A DNA stretch of 64,000 bases from Thalassovita sp. (GCA_002729595.1 PBYL01000192.1:91266-155265), one strand, 5' to 3'. Counted from the first letter of the stretch, positions 26,887-36,732 are shown. Program-made: numbers and translations. Notes: generated by a model from the letters alone, not told the origin.

Positions 26887-27954
26887 TTATTCGAATATTC
26901 CCAAATGCAGAATTCTTGCTCCTGCTGGACTTACAGGATTACTGCTTTTCCCTATTACAATTCCATTTTCTGGAGCAAAATAAGTTTGTTTTACCTCACC
27001 AAATGAATCATACAGAATTGCTATTTTTTGACCTTTTTCTATGCTTTGATTTACATCTGGAAGAACTTCTAAAATACCTCCTGCATCTGTATATATCCAG
27101 TAAGATTTAGAACAGCGCACGACTGGATGTTTAGGCGCAGCCACATGAATATTTAAGATTTTAAGGTAGGCTAAAGTATTCTGAATACCTATAATCCCAG
27201 CTTGTTTCATGTCTTCTTGAAAAACCTGAGGATTACCCAGTTCGATTGTAATGCATTTGATATTGTTCGCAGCTAAAGCACTTCTGAGTGTTCCGTCAGC
27301 ATTGGCAGTACTCGCAGTTTTTCCATTTAGAATAATCTGTGGATTTTGTATTTCGGCCATTTTAGCAAGAATAGGGTCTTGTAGATCAGCCCGAACATAA
27401 TGGGAATTAACTCTGCCAAAACTGGCTGTATGCAGATCAATTACATAGTCACAGATTCCTTTAAGCTTTTCAAGTAAATGGTATGCATAAAACTGACTCT
27501 CATTGCCATTCGCCTTTCCGGGCATGGTTCTATTTAAATCAGTTTGATCTGGGAATAATCGGTTATTATCTTGATATGCAGGAACGTTTGTGATTGGAAT
27601 GGCAATAATAGTTCCGCTCATCTCAGCAGGGTTTACAGTATTTATTATGTGATGGATAACAGGAATACCATTTAACTCATTGCCGTGAATTGCTGCATTA
27701 ATGGCAAGAACAGGTCCATCATTAGCTCCTTTTAAAATAACTACTGGAATGTTTATATCTTGACCAAGTCCATCTTCTGAAATTTTAAGCCAGTAATTAT
27801 TCTTGGTTCCGGGAGATATACTTTCCAAATCAATTGTGTTGATATGTGGTATTGATTCAGAGTTTTGAGAGAAGGAAGGGTTGAGTAAAAAATAAAATAT
27901 GCCAAAGCAGATAATAGCTTTGGCCATATTAAAGAAGTTAAAAAGCTTGTTCAT
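26887..27954 (-). CDS. Succinylglutamate desuccinylase/aspartoacylase-family hydrolase, exported
   Basis: This 355-aa zinc hydrolase of the M14-like AspA/AstE family has a hydrophobic N-terminal signal (about residues 10-29, ending PSFSQ). Zinc ligands are His90 and Glu93 in NAAIHGNELNG and His175 in YVIDLHTASFG. The substrate Arg is in DLNRTMPG, and a Glu in CITIELGNP is the likely general base. The family removes acyl groups from acyl-amino acids or deblocks peptides. Export to the periplasm is unusual for catabolic AstE and suggests another substrate. The gene starts 3 bp after the PPK2 stop, so the two are tightly coupled. Confidence 0.82.
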   Translation of the reverse strand: MNKLFNFFNMAKAIICFGIFYFLLNPSFSQNSESIPHINTIDLESISPGTKNNYWLKISEDGLGQDINIPVVILKGANDGPVLAINAAIHGNELNGIPVIHHIINTVNPAEMSGTIIAIPITNVPAYQDNNRLFPDQTDLNRTMPGKANGNESQFYAYHLLEKLKGICDYVIDLHTASFGRVNSHYVRADLQDPILAKMAEIQNPQIILNGKTASTANADGTLRSALAANNIKCITIELGNPQVFQEDMKQAGIIGIQNTLAYLKILNIHVAAPKHPVVRCSKSYWIYTDAGGILEVLPDVNQSIEKGQKIAILYDSFGEVKQTYFAPENGIVIGKSSNPVSPAGARILHLGIFE

Positions 27955-27957
27955 TAT

Positions 27958-28713
27958 CTAAGTCGGTTGAAATTTTGAAAGTATGTTGTCATTTACTTCC
28001 AAAGATACACCGGAACAACCTTTTTCGTCATAATCTACCATATTAATTACGTAACGAATAGCCTCAATTCTAGCAGAAGTTTTGTTGTTTCCCTGAATGA
28101 TGATCCAAGGAGCATTTTCAGTGTGTGTTCTGCTAAACATGATCTCCTTATGTCTAGTAAATTCATCCCATTTACTTTGAGCTAGCATGTCTACCGTACT
28201 GAGTTTCCATTGTTTTAATGGATTAATTTTTCTCTGTTCTAGTCTGTGCTTTTGCTCATTAATACTAATTGAAAACCAGAATTTTACAAGTATGATACCA
28301 TCTTCGATTAACATGTTTTCATACAATGGTACTTGTTTCATAAACCTCTCATATTGATCTGGAGAGCAAAAACCCATTACAGGTTCAACAACAGATCTGT
28401 TGTACCAACTTCTGTCAAAGAATACAATTTCACCGGGGTTCGGTAGGTGTTTCGTATATCTTTGAAAATACCATTGTCCTTTTTCGACTTCAGTAGGTTT
28501 TGGCAGCGCAACAATTCTCATGGCTCTTGGATTAAGAAACTGAGTGAATCGGAGTATAGCACCTCCTTTACCAGCAGTATCTCTACCCTCAAAAATGATA
28601 GCCATCCGCTTATCGTTTTCCTGAACCCATTTTTGTAATTTTACTAACTCAATTTGCAGTTTTTCCAACTCAATGGCATTAGGACTGCCAGGAATAAAAT
28701 CGTCTTCGATCAT
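27958..28713 (-). CDS. ppk2: Polyphosphate kinase 2 (PPK2 family)
   Basis: This 251-aa single-domain PPK2 has the Walker A-like FEGRDTAGKGG (residues 41-51), the lid-associated GQWYFQRYTKHLP, Walker B VFFDRSWYNR (Asp100), and LVKFWFSISINEQ downstream. It transfers phosphate between polyphosphate and nucleotides in the cytoplasm. Whether it prefers GDP/ADP or AMP cannot be settled by eye. It lies 17 bp downstream of a threonine-synthase-like gene and 3 bp upstream of the AspA-like gene, all on the minus strand, which indicates one operon. Confidence 0.92.
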   Translation of the reverse strand: MIEDDFIPGSPNAIELEKLQIELVKLQKWVQENDKRMAIIFEGRDTAGKGGAILRFTQFLNPRAMRIVALPKPTEVEKGQWYFQRYTKHLPNPGEIVFFDRSWYNRSVVEPVMGFCSPDQYERFMKQVPLYENMLIEDGIILVKFWFSISINEQKHRLEQRKINPLKQWKLSTVDMLAQSKWDEFTRHKEIMFSRTHTENAPWIIIQGNNKTSARIEAIRYVINMVDYDEKGCSGVSLEVNDNILSKFQPT

Positions 28714-28730
28714 TGATTAAATTTTTAAAC

Positions 28731-29789
28731 TCAGCTGTTTTTTCCGGTAAGTATCGCTACAAATCGGTCGTTTTCCAAAGAAGCTTTTTGGTGATGTTTA
28801 ATAATAGCTATTAGCCCGGCAGTAGATGCAGGTAAAACTTTTAAGCCTTCTTTTTCACCAAGAATTCTTGCATATTCTATCATGCTTTTATCGCTAATAT
28901 TTTCTGCCCAACCATTGGTGCTTCTAATCGCTTGTAAAGCTAAATCTCCATCAAAAGAATGCCAGTTAATAAGCGGTTCGTTAACTATAGTTTCTTTGAT
29001 ATTTTCTGGTTGTAGGTCTTCGTAATTTTCTTTGTTCTTTAAAAAAGAATGAACAATAGGGTTTTTCTTGTAAGAAGAACCTGCGACCATTATCGGCATT
29101 CTAGAAGTTTTACCTCTTCTATATAATGAACTAAATCCTTTATAAACACCAGCTAGTACAGTTCCATTTGAAACTGGTACAGCAACAATTTTTGGGGCAT
29201 CTCTTAATTCATCATAAATTTCATAGGCAATGTCAGCATAAGCTTTTAGCTGAATGGGTGTGTTTGCACCACCAGGGTTTGCATCGTACCAATCATTTAC
29301 CTTTGCAGATTCATTAGAGATTTCAACCGCTTTCTCATAATCACCTGGAGTTCTAATAATATTAGCTCCAAGTTCTTCCATCTCAGTTACTCTTTTTGTG
29401 TGGTAGTGTTCAGGAATATGAACAAAGCATTTTAATCCGGCTAATCTTGCAGCCAAAGAAACAGATACACCATAATTACCACATGTTGCTACACTTAGTG
29501 CATCGTAACCACGTCTAAGTGCATCATGACATTGGGCAAAAGCGATTCTGTCTTTTTGCGTACCAGTAGGATTATTTCCCTCAAACTTTAAAAATAGTTG
29601 GCGGATTCCACTTTCTCTTTCAATGCTTCTTGCTCTTACTAGGGTTGTATCACCCACTTCAGAGTCGATAATGTCTTCAAAAGCTTCTAATCTCTCTTCA
29701 ATTATTAACTCTTTATCCAACACAGTTTCTACTTGTGGGTAAAGCTCTGAAGGAAGATTATAAACACTGTTTTTTATGAATGTTGTCAA
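28731..29789 (-). CDS. Threonine synthase-like PLP enzyme
   Basis: This 352-aa fold-type II PLP enzyme has the Schiff-base Lys79 in EGNNPTGTQKDR, the phosphate loop SVATCGNYGVS, and a glycine-rich segment near PVSNGTVLAG. The arrangement is that of threonine synthase-like or threonine dehydratase-like proteins, shorter than canonical thrC and lacking its N-terminal domain. It could make threonine from O-phosphohomoserine or act on a related beta/gamma-substituted amino acid. It is the first gene of the operon with ppk2 and the AspA-like hydrolase. The reaction remains open. Confidence 0.78.
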   Translation of the reverse strand: MTTFIKNSVYNLPSELYPQVETVLDKELIIEERLEAFEDIIDSEVGDTTLVRARSIERESGIRQLFLKFEGNNPTGTQKDRIAFAQCHDALRRGYDALSVATCGNYGVSVSLAARLAGLKCFVHIPEHYHTKRVTEMEELGANIIRTPGDYEKAVEISNESAKVNDWYDANPGGANTPIQLKAYADIAYEIYDELRDAPKIVAVPVSNGTVLAGVYKGFSSLYRRGKTSRMPIMVAGSSYKKNPIVHSFLKNKENYEDLQPENIKETIVNEPLINWHSFDGDLALQAIRSTNGWAENISDKSMIEYARILGEKEGLKVLPASTAGLIAIIKHHQKASLENDRFVAILTGKNS

Positions 29790-29857
29790 AATTAAATTAT
29801 TCTAAGGTTTCAGTTTATTAAGTTAATAGCAAAGACGAAAAGTTTCAAGAAAGTCAC

Positions 29858-29892
29858 AAAAAAACCTGTTCTTAATAAAAAGAACAGGTTTT
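29858..29892 (-). terminator. Intrinsic terminator of the 1505-aa protein gene
   Basis: On the minus strand the stem AAAACCTGTTCTT/AAGAACAGGTTTT (13-bp arms, 29861-29873 and 29880-29892) runs into a T tract. It lies 24 bp beyond the stop codon of the large secreted protein. Confidence 0.88.
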
Positions 29893-29915
29893 GTATTTTA
29901 TGAGAGTAAGTTCGT

Positions 29916-32900
29916 TTACCTCTTCAAGAATTTATAAGAATATATATTAGTATTATATCTTATTTTAAGAATGTACATTCCAGATTGTAAACTGCTTACA
30001 TCTAATGATTCTTCGAGTATACCATTGGTTTTATCAAGAGTGATTTGATTAACCATTTTACCAGTTACATCAGAAACTTCGAAATGATATTTACCAGTTT
30101 TATCATTATCAATATTAATAGACATTTTATCAGAAACTGGGTTTGGATATATATTGATACCTTCAGCAATCAGTTCTTCGATTCCTAATGGTTCATCAGC
30201 TTCATCAAGAATATTGATAGTAAACACTTTTGAAACTACCCCACCATTTTTATCATCAGCCTGAATTTCAATCTCATAGATTGATTTTAGTTCATAATTA
30301 AATTTAACTTTAGCTAATAATTTATGATCGTCTATTTCAAAGTAATTCGAACTTTCATCATCTATTAAAGTAAACTGATGAGAATCGTTATCAACATCTT
30401 CAACATCAATATGAGCGACTTCTACTCCAATCTCATTATTTTCAGTAATTGTATCTTTACTGATTGTTAAATTGTAAGGAGCATCGTTTACAGCAGAATA
30501 ACTTAAAGTAACAATACCTGCTTGTGCAGAAGATTTAAGACCGTTTGAAACATAGTATTCAAAAGAAGTCTCACCATACCAGTTGGAGTCTGGTACAAAT
30601 ATCAAGTTATCCAGTTCACCAGTCAATATTTCAGCACCTTCAGCTACTTCAACAGCATCTAACATAAGTTTACCTGTATCTGGTAGTGAAGTGATCTTTA
30701 TTTCGATTAGGCTCTCAGTTGTATCAACATCATAATAGCTATCTTCAAAATCAGCCAGACTTAATTCAATTATATTATCTTCATCAGCTTTTTTAGTGAA
30801 GTTACCAGCAGTAGGCAAATCCTCATCTAAGAAAATAAATGTAACAGTGTCAAGAGCTTCTGTATATTGTAAAGGAGCTTGATGATCATTTACAAGATAA
30901 AGTATTAATTGATGTTGACCAGTTGGCACTTCGTCAAGATCATAAGAACCTGTCATATTATACAAGGTTACATAATCCTGATTGTCGAGTTGTAAGTGAG
31001 CATGATCGTAAATTGCAGTAGATCCTGATACTTCGTAAGTCACGGTGAAATTACTTGAGTATATCTTCTCATTATCAGAAGGATAAGTAATTTTAATAGA
31101 TGGCTTGTCTTCAGTATTGTATACTACAAAAGATACGGAAGTATAAGCTTGAGCATTTGTAAGCAAAGTATCACCAACACCAATCAATTCAATTTTCACT
31201 TCGTGTGCACCAGTACTTACCTCATCAAAAGTATAACTACCACTTAAATCAGTTACTACTTCAGGAGTTTCTTCATCTAATGTGATTTGCATACCTGCAA
31301 TTGCAGATTGATTACCATACAAGGTATAATCTATAGCAAAAGAAGTATCAAATACATTTTCCTGATTTTGTGGAGAGGTAATTACCACACCAGGTTTTGA
31401 ACTTTCATCTTGAGAGTAAACAATATCAAAAGTGATTGTTTTAACAGCTTCATCTGTAGTTAGAGGAAGGTTATGGCCTAAAGCTACTGATGCTGTGACA
31501 GTATGTGTTCCTGGAGTTAAATTCGTAAATATGAATGATGAATTATCAAGATCATGTGCATATTTAGTCGGATCATCATCTAGCTGGAAGAAAATATGAT
31601 CATAAGAAGTCTCATCACCAAATAAAACATATTTTATCTCAGCATCTGGCCCTTCAATTTCTTCTCCCGGATCAGGTGAAGTAATAATAATACCAGCATC
31701 CATTGTATCATTTGTGGTAATTTCTAGAGTATTACTACTTTCGGATGTAGCTCCAGTATTATCATATGCTATTACATAGAAATCATAATCTGTGTTTGCA
31801 GTAAGACTGCCAACCGTATATTTTGTTTTTTCAGTAGTAGCAACTACAACACCATCTTGATATATTTCATAGTAATCAATTCCATCCATGTCACTGGCGC
31901 TTGTCCAGTTAAATGTTACAGTTCTGTCTGTTATTTTTGATTGAGATAACACAGGAGTAGTTGGAATATCTGCTGATATTTTTACTAATTCAATATAATC
32001 GAGTGCACCATAACCAGCATTTGCTTCAATTTCTAGATAATGTATTCCTTGATTTAAGTAAACTTCACTAGAAGTCATAGTGCCCCAATAAGAACCACCA
32101 AGATCTGAACTTGGTCCAACAATAGTACTATCTACACCAGTGAATGTTATTTCCTCATCATCTAGATAGTACTTATATCCATTGGGCCAATAACTATTAT
32201 TCTTTACTGAATTACCAGAACGTACTTGAGCATTTATAATAAAATTACCTGGAGTAAGTATAGCATTGGCAGTTTCAATATCAATAGCAATTTTAATTCT
32301 ATCTCCTGTGTCAAATAATCCAACAGATTTTTCTTGACTATTGAAGGTTGAATATGCAAGCCCAATATTGTTTGATCCTTCATCAGTTACTATTTCATAA
32401 TAATCTTCGGCTTCTAAAAATGAAGATTCTACTAATTCGAAAACTGCGGTAAGAGTTGAATTAGAAGATGGGTTTGTATAAATATGAGTACGAGATTTTC
32501 CATCAGACCAAGACTTAAATGCATATTTCTTACCATCGAGATCTTGTGGAGAAACTGCAGTAATTTCTGTTTGGAAACCAATTAACTCATCAAGTGTATA
32601 AGGGGTAGTTCTTGGTTGATTAGCAACTGTCAATTTTAAACCAGAAGGTTCAGTTTGGAAAGCAATATTTGCCTTTTCTGGACGAACTGTTACTGATTCA
32701 CTTGTAGAAATACCATCTTCGTCAGTTACCGTAAGTGTAAAAATATAACCTGTATCATCATGGTAACTATGGCTACCATCACTTGAGATAGTATATGTTC
32801 CTGAAATGTCTTTATATGCACTAACACCTGGGTGTGTGTGATCATCATGCAAGAACACTATTTCCCAAGAGTAGTTTGAGGCATCAAGGTCACCATCATC

Positions 32901-34433
32901 AGTTGCAGAACCAGAAAAATTAATTATATCACCTGCAACAAATGTAGAACCATCTGCTGGAGAAGTAATAGTAACAACAGGAGGTTCACCAACTGTTATA
33001 GTGATTTCATCTGAAAATGATTTTTCACCACCGATACTAGTTACTGTTAATCTTGCTGCAAATGAACCTTTACTTGTGTAAGTATATGTTGGGTTTTGGT
33101 CAGTACTGGTATTGCCATCACCAAAATCCCAAGAATAAGTAAGAGGAGTATTATCACCAATAATAGCAGCACCAGTAAAGTTAACTTCTAAAGGAACTCC
33201 CCCAGTAGTAACATCCGCAGAAGCTGTAGTAATTACTGGAACAGCGGTACCTGTATAAGTAATTTTTTTAAGGAGACCATTTGTGAAATCTGCTATATCA
33301 AGATAGTATATTGAACCATCTATACCTTGTATTAGTGAAACAACACCTTTTTTACCAGTTGCCGGTCTAAACACAATAGGTTCACCAACAGGCATCATGT
33401 CATCATCTAGTTCTAGATACTGAATCCAGCTTTGAGCATAATCTGAGAAGAAATATACTCCCTGATATTCAGAAGGGTAAGTGCCATTTCTGTAGATAAA
33501 ACCACCAGTAATAGAATTACCTCTACCTGGTTTATGAGAATAAGTATAAACAGGATCATCGAAAGTTGCATTTTCACAAGCACCGTTCTCATCTCTACCA
33601 GATTCACCACAGTCAGGCCAGCCATAGTTAGCACCTTTTCTGCCATAGTGTATATCTTCCCAAGCATGATAATGGTCATTACCACCAACTTCACCTATTA
33701 TAAAAATGTCCGATTCTTCGTCGTAATAACCTCTAAAAGGGTTTCTTAAACCCCAAGCATAAATTTCTGGAAGTTCACCGTTTGGTCCGGTTTCAGCGCC
33801 ATTGTTATAAAATGGGTTATCAGCTGGAATAGAACCATCAGTATATATTCTATATAGTTTTCCTTGCTCTAAGGTGTTGTCTTGAGTTTTATTCTCTTGG
33901 AACATGTCACCAACAGCAAAATACATAATACCTTCATCTGAAATATCCATTGCACCACCGAAATGGTAAAGTTGACTTTCAGGATCATAAGAATATGTAG
34001 TTTCCCAAAGAACATATTCGCTATCAGGGTTAGCAGTATTACCAGAACTCGTAAACCTAGAAATTCTTACGTGATATTCTGTAGTTGTATGATAAATGTA
34101 GAAGTAACCATTTGTTTCATAGTTTGGGTCAAGCGTGATTGAAAGGATACCTCTTTCATAACCAGATTCAACATTTGGAACTGTCATGAAAGTGCTTTTT
34201 GTAACATTACTAGGGTCTACCAGATAGATATCTCCAGCTTTTTCCGTCACTAATATCTTACCGTTTGGAAGAGCCACCATATCTGTAGCAGTACCTAGAC
34301 CTGAAACAACCAATTGGTCAGTAAAATCATCTGGAATGAAGTTAGAATGATTGGCTAAGACGTAAGCATTTAAACCAAAAACATTTGATAAAATGCAGAT
34401 TGTAGTAATGAAAACCAGTTTAGTTGATTTCAT
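29916..34433 (-). CDS. Large secreted GSDH/PKD protein with T9SS sorting domain
   Basis: This 1505-aa protein has a signal peptide (about 1-27). A six-bladed glucose/sorbosone dehydrogenase-like beta propeller (about 35-395) contains GLGTATDMVALPNGKIL, YAWGLRNPFRG and GRGNSITGGFIYR. A PKD domain (about 405-490, YSWDFGDGNTSTD), a second PKD-like module, a carbohydrate-binding-like module (about 675-800) and an FN3 domain (about 815-900) follow. Then come three similar modules starting ITSPDPGEEI, ITSPQNQENV and ITYPSDNEKI. A cadherin-like segment precedes the C-terminal sorting domain (NIYPNPVSDK, then SLQSGMYILKI). It is expected to leave the cell by the type IX system and sit on or near the surface, where it may oxidise or bind sugars. 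The gene is monocistronic. Confidence 0.88.
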   Translation of the reverse strand: MKSTKLVFITTICILSNVFGLNAYVLANHSNFIPDDFTDQLVVSGLGTATDMVALPNGKILVTEKAGDIYLVDPSNVTKSTFMTVPNVESGYERGILSITLDPNYETNGYFYIYHTTTEYHVRISRFTSSGNTANPDSEYVLWETTYSYDPESQLYHFGGAMDISDEGIMYFAVGDMFQENKTQDNTLEQGKLYRIYTDGSIPADNPFYNNGAETGPNGELPEIYAWGLRNPFRGYYDEESDIFIIGEVGGNDHYHAWEDIHYGRKGANYGWPDCGESGRDENGACENATFDDPVYTYSHKPGRGNSITGGFIYRNGTYPSEYQGVYFFSDYAQSWIQYLELDDDMMPVGEPIVFRPATGKKGVVSLIQGIDGSIYYLDIADFTNGLLKKITYTGTAVPVITTASADVTTGGVPLEVNFTGAAIIGDNTPLTYSWDFGDGNTSTDQNPTYTYTSKGSFAARLTVTSIGGEKSFSDEITITVGEPPVVTITSPADGSTFVAGDIINFSGSATDDGDLDASNYSWEIVFLHDDHTHPGVSAYKDISGTYTISSDGSHSYHDDTGYIFTLTVTDEDGISTSESVTVRPEKANIAFQTEPSGLKLTVANQPRTTPYTLDELIGFQTEITAVSPQDLDGKKYAFKSWSDGKSRTHIYTNPSSNSTLTAVFELVESSFLEAEDYYEIVTDEGSNNIGLAYSTFNSQEKSVGLFDTGDRIKIAIDIETANAILTPGNFIINAQVRSGNSVKNNSYWPNGYKYYLDDEEITFTGVDSTIVGPSSDLGGSYWGTMTSSEVYLNQGIHYLEIEANAGYGALDYIELVKISADIPTTPVLSQSKITDRTVTFNWTSASDMDGIDYYEIYQDGVVVATTEKTKYTVGSLTANTDYDFYVIAYDNTGATSESSNTLEITTNDTMDAGIIITSPDPGEEIEGPDAEIKYVLFGDETSYDHIFFQLDDDPTKYAHDLDNSSFIFTNLTPGTHTVTASVALGHNLPLTTDEAVKTITFDIVYSQDESSKPGVVITSPQNQENVFDTSFAIDYTLYGNQSAIAGMQITLDEETPEVVTDLSGSYTFDEVSTGAHEVKIELIGVGDTLLTNAQAYTSVSFVVYNTEDKPSIKITYPSDNEKIYSSNFTVTYEVSGSTAIYDHAHLQLDNQDYVTLYNMTGSYDLDEVPTGQHQLILYLVNDHQAPLQYTEALDTVTFIFLDEDLPTAGNFTKKADEDNIIELSLADFEDSYYDVDTTESLIEIKITSLPDTGKLMLDAVEVAEGAEILTGELDNLIFVPDSNWYGETSFEYYVSNGLKSSAQAGIVTLSYSAVNDAPYNLTISKDTITENNEIGVEVAHIDVEDVDNDSHQFTLIDDESSNYFEIDDHKLLAKVKFNYELKSIYEIEIQADDKNGGVVSKVFTINILDEADEPLGIEELIAEGINIYPNPVSDKMSINIDNDKTGKYHFEVSDVTGKMVNQITLDKTNGILEESLDVSSLQSGMYILKIRYNTNIYSYKFLKR

Positions 34434-34980
34434 TTGATTGAATTTTTTGAGGATTTAATTATTTAAATAACATGTTTAATGTGGATAGTAGAGTATAGAC
34501 AAAAATTAAAAAACAATCAACGTGGGGCAAATTTATTACATATGAAATTAAAATCTCTTAATAAGAGGGTAATAGGATTTAATTCTTTAACTTTTGTTAT
34601 CATTGAGAAACTTTTTTTAGTACAAAACCTTGAAAAAACATTAATTTTCCAATAAAAAGGCTTTTGATATACGTGTTCACCAAATAAATAACCAATATTA
34701 ATGAATACACTACATTTATATCTTGCTAAGGAAGTGATTAGCTTTTCAATGTTAAAAATTGATTTGACTTAATTAGTAATAAGGTAAAAGCATAAATTGT
34801 TAGATCGTTTTTTGCTTTTTTTGTTAATATCTTACATTAATGTTAATTATTATTAATGCGAACTTTTTGAAAATCAAGTAAATGACTATGAGATAGTTAT
34901 AAAAAAGCGCCTAAAAAATTTTCATCAAATCGACTAAAAAGTTATATTTCTTCTATAAATTTTATTAGTAAATATGGAAT
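34434..34980. other. Long AT-rich intergenic region
   Basis: These 547 bp lie between divergent genes and probably hold the promoters and leaders of both the large secreted protein and the 166-aa membrane protein. I see no gene, clear hairpin or repeated motif. Confidence 0.5.
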
Positions 34981-35481
34981 ATGACTAGCTTTAGAATTCG
35001 ACCTAGAATTAAGCAAATTTCCCCTTTAAAATCAGAAGAAATACAAACTAGGATTCATCAAGCTGTAGCAAACAGCAAAGGGATGTGCACCACTTCTGTA
35101 ATACCTGGTTATATTACTTTGAGAGTTCGACCTGAAGACCGACACTTTTGGTCGCCCCAACTTAATTTAACATTTGAGGAAACTGAGGAAGGCGAAACAA
35201 TAATAAGAGGATTATATGGACCCAACCCACAAGTTTGGACTATGATTTTCTTTGGATATGCTACACTTGGGGTTGCCTTCTTTTTTATCTTAATGTATGG
35301 AATGACTCAAGTTACCTTAGGCAAAGAAGCATTGATTTTGTGGATATTACCAGTTATTGCAGTTTTAGCATTGGTTCTTTATCTAATTAGTCAGTTCGGA
35401 CAGAAATTAGGAGTTGAGCAAACTTTTATTTTGCATCACGTTTTTGAGGAAGCAATGGGTGAGCATGTTCGAATAAAATAG
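34981..35481 (+). CDS. Hypothetical two-helix membrane protein
   Basis: This 166-aa protein has a cytoplasmic-looking N-terminal domain of about 85 residues (containing RPRIKQISPLKSEEI and a beta-rich stretch around GYITLRVRPEDRHFW). Two transmembrane helices follow (about 87-112 and 118-137), then a short tail. I recognise no family. The gene stands alone and is convergent with the antirepressor gene, with 4 bp between the stops. Good length and clean hydrophobic segments support it as real. Confidence 0.7.
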   Translation: MTSFRIRPRIKQISPLKSEEIQTRIHQAVANSKGMCTTSVIPGYITLRVRPEDRHFWSPQLNLTFEETEEGETIIRGLYGPNPQVWTMIFFGYATLGVAFFFILMYGMTQVTLGKEALILWILPVIAVLALVLYLISQFGQKLGVEQTFILHHVFEEAMGEHVRIK

Positions 35482-35485
35482 ACAA

Positions 35486-36139
35486 TTACTCACCTAGTTT
35501 TTTGATAGATTTTTGACTTGGGATATTTTCAGGAACTATGTTTTTTTCAACTAAGGTTTCTCTTACTGCCGAATGGTTAGCTTCATTATCATTCTTTATA
35601 TCATCTTTATGTTCAATTTTATTTTGAAGCGCATTATAATGTGTCATGTTAGTGGCCAAATCTCTTGCAGAGAGTAGTACGGTTTGTAGTTCTTCGTCTG
35701 GAATGGGTTCGCCATTGAAGAGAATTTTTCTGCCAGCAAAATCTATTTCTATGTAATCTTGTTCAGAAAGTCCTAAATCAATTAGTGCATTTTTAAATTT
35801 CTCTTTAGTGTTTTCTAGTTTAATAAAAGCAGCAAATCTTTTATTTTGCGAAAGATGAATTAGCTGTTCTTCACATTTGATAAAGTACTTTCTAGCTTCT
35901 CGACCTTTTTCGGTTCTTTGAAGCATCGAAATCTCTTTGGCAGCTGAAAGTGTTAAGTAAAATTCTTTTAAAATCTGACGATGTACTTTTTTGGACGTCG
36001 TGAAATAATCTAGATTTTCTTCGAAGCCATATTCGAGCATGCGTCTAATCCAGTTTCTAAAAACTGTTTTAACTTCGAGAAATTCATGAAGTTCACGCGC
36101 ATTTACCAAATTTCCTTCGTATATCTTAACTAATTCCAT
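35486..36139 (-). CDS. AntA/AntB-type antirepressor, phage-derived
   Basis: This 217-aa protein has an N-terminal AntA/AntB domain (about residues 8-80: LVNARELHEFLEVKT, FRNWIRRMLEYGFEEN, LTLSAAKEISMLQRTEKG, ARKYFIKCEEQL). Such domains occur in phage antirepressors that relieve repression of lytic genes. The C-terminal part has NHSAVRETLVEKNIVPENIP, which resembles the end of DinD/RhuM-type proteins. No other phage gene is next to it except a DEDDh exonuclease 75 bp upstream on the same strand. It is likely a relic of phage or a domesticated regulator. Confidence 0.77.
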   Translation of the reverse strand: MELVKIYEGNLVNARELHEFLEVKTVFRNWIRRMLEYGFEENLDYFTTSKKVHRQILKEFYLTLSAAKEISMLQRTEKGREARKYFIKCEEQLIHLSQNKRFAAFIKLENTKEKFKNALIDLGLSEQDYIEIDFAGRKILFNGEPIPDEELQTVLLSARDLATNMTHYNALQNKIEHKDDIKNDNEANHSAVRETLVEKNIVPENIPSQKSIKKLGE

Positions 36140-36213
36140 ATTCTTCTTTGTCTCTTAAAGTCTTAATTTATCGAAATATGTAATAGATAAAAATCTGATA
36201 CAAAATTAAAACC

Positions 36214-36732
36214 TTAAAGTTTAATTTTTAAGCCCATTGTATTCTTCATTTTAAGAAGTGCTTCTGCATTACCAATTGCATCATCTACTGGGTTATGGCT
36301 GTGCTTAGTATCTCTTAAATGTTTGAAGTTTTTAAATGTATCTTTTACCAAACCTTTATACAAACTTCCTAGATTTTGCGAACTATGCCCAAATGGATTA
36401 CTACCAATAAAGTGATGAAAATACCAGCAGATGAACATCCAATCAAATCCATTATTATCACTAATAAAAACAGGTCTATCTTTTACATTTTCTTCTAACC
36501 AATTTTTAAATCTTAACATCACAGATTTTGGTTCATCAAATAAAAGTGTTTCGTCTCTAGTAAAACCTGAAACAGCTAAAGCTTCTGGTATATATTGATT
36601 CGAGATTGGTTTTAACTTCCCATAAAAAGTCTTATCAAGTGATGAGTTAACTATTACAGCTCCAAAGGAAATCATTGAATAATCACCAGGAATTGGACCA
36701 TCACTTTCAATATCTACCATTATATAGGTCAT
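36214..36732 (-). CDS. DEDDh 3'-5' exonuclease (RNase T/DnaQ-like)
   Basis: This 172-aa exonuclease has Exo I VDIES (Asp7, Glu9), Exo II with Asp97 in NNGFDWMF, and Exo III HNPVDDA (His146, Asp151), the complete DEDDh set. It removes nucleotides from 3' ends of DNA or RNA with two Mg ions. The family label within RNase T, oligoribonuclease or phage exonucleases is open, and the length suits a single domain. It probably shares a transcript with the antirepressor gene downstream. Confidence 0.83.
   Translation of the reverse strand: MTYIMVDIESDGPIPGDYSMISFGAVIVNSSLDKTFYGKLKPISNQYIPEALAVSGFTRDETLLFDEPKSVMLRFKNWLEENVKDRPVFISDNNGFDWMFICWYFHHFIGSNPFGHSSQNLGSLYKGLVKDTFKNFKHLRDTKHSHNPVDDAIGNAEALLKMKNTMGLKIKL

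Noticed and set aside
33413..33694. 93-codon minus-strand frame inside the large secreted protein gene
   Set aside because: It is an alternative frame of the GSDH propeller region, Met- and Leu-rich in the way of chance frames.
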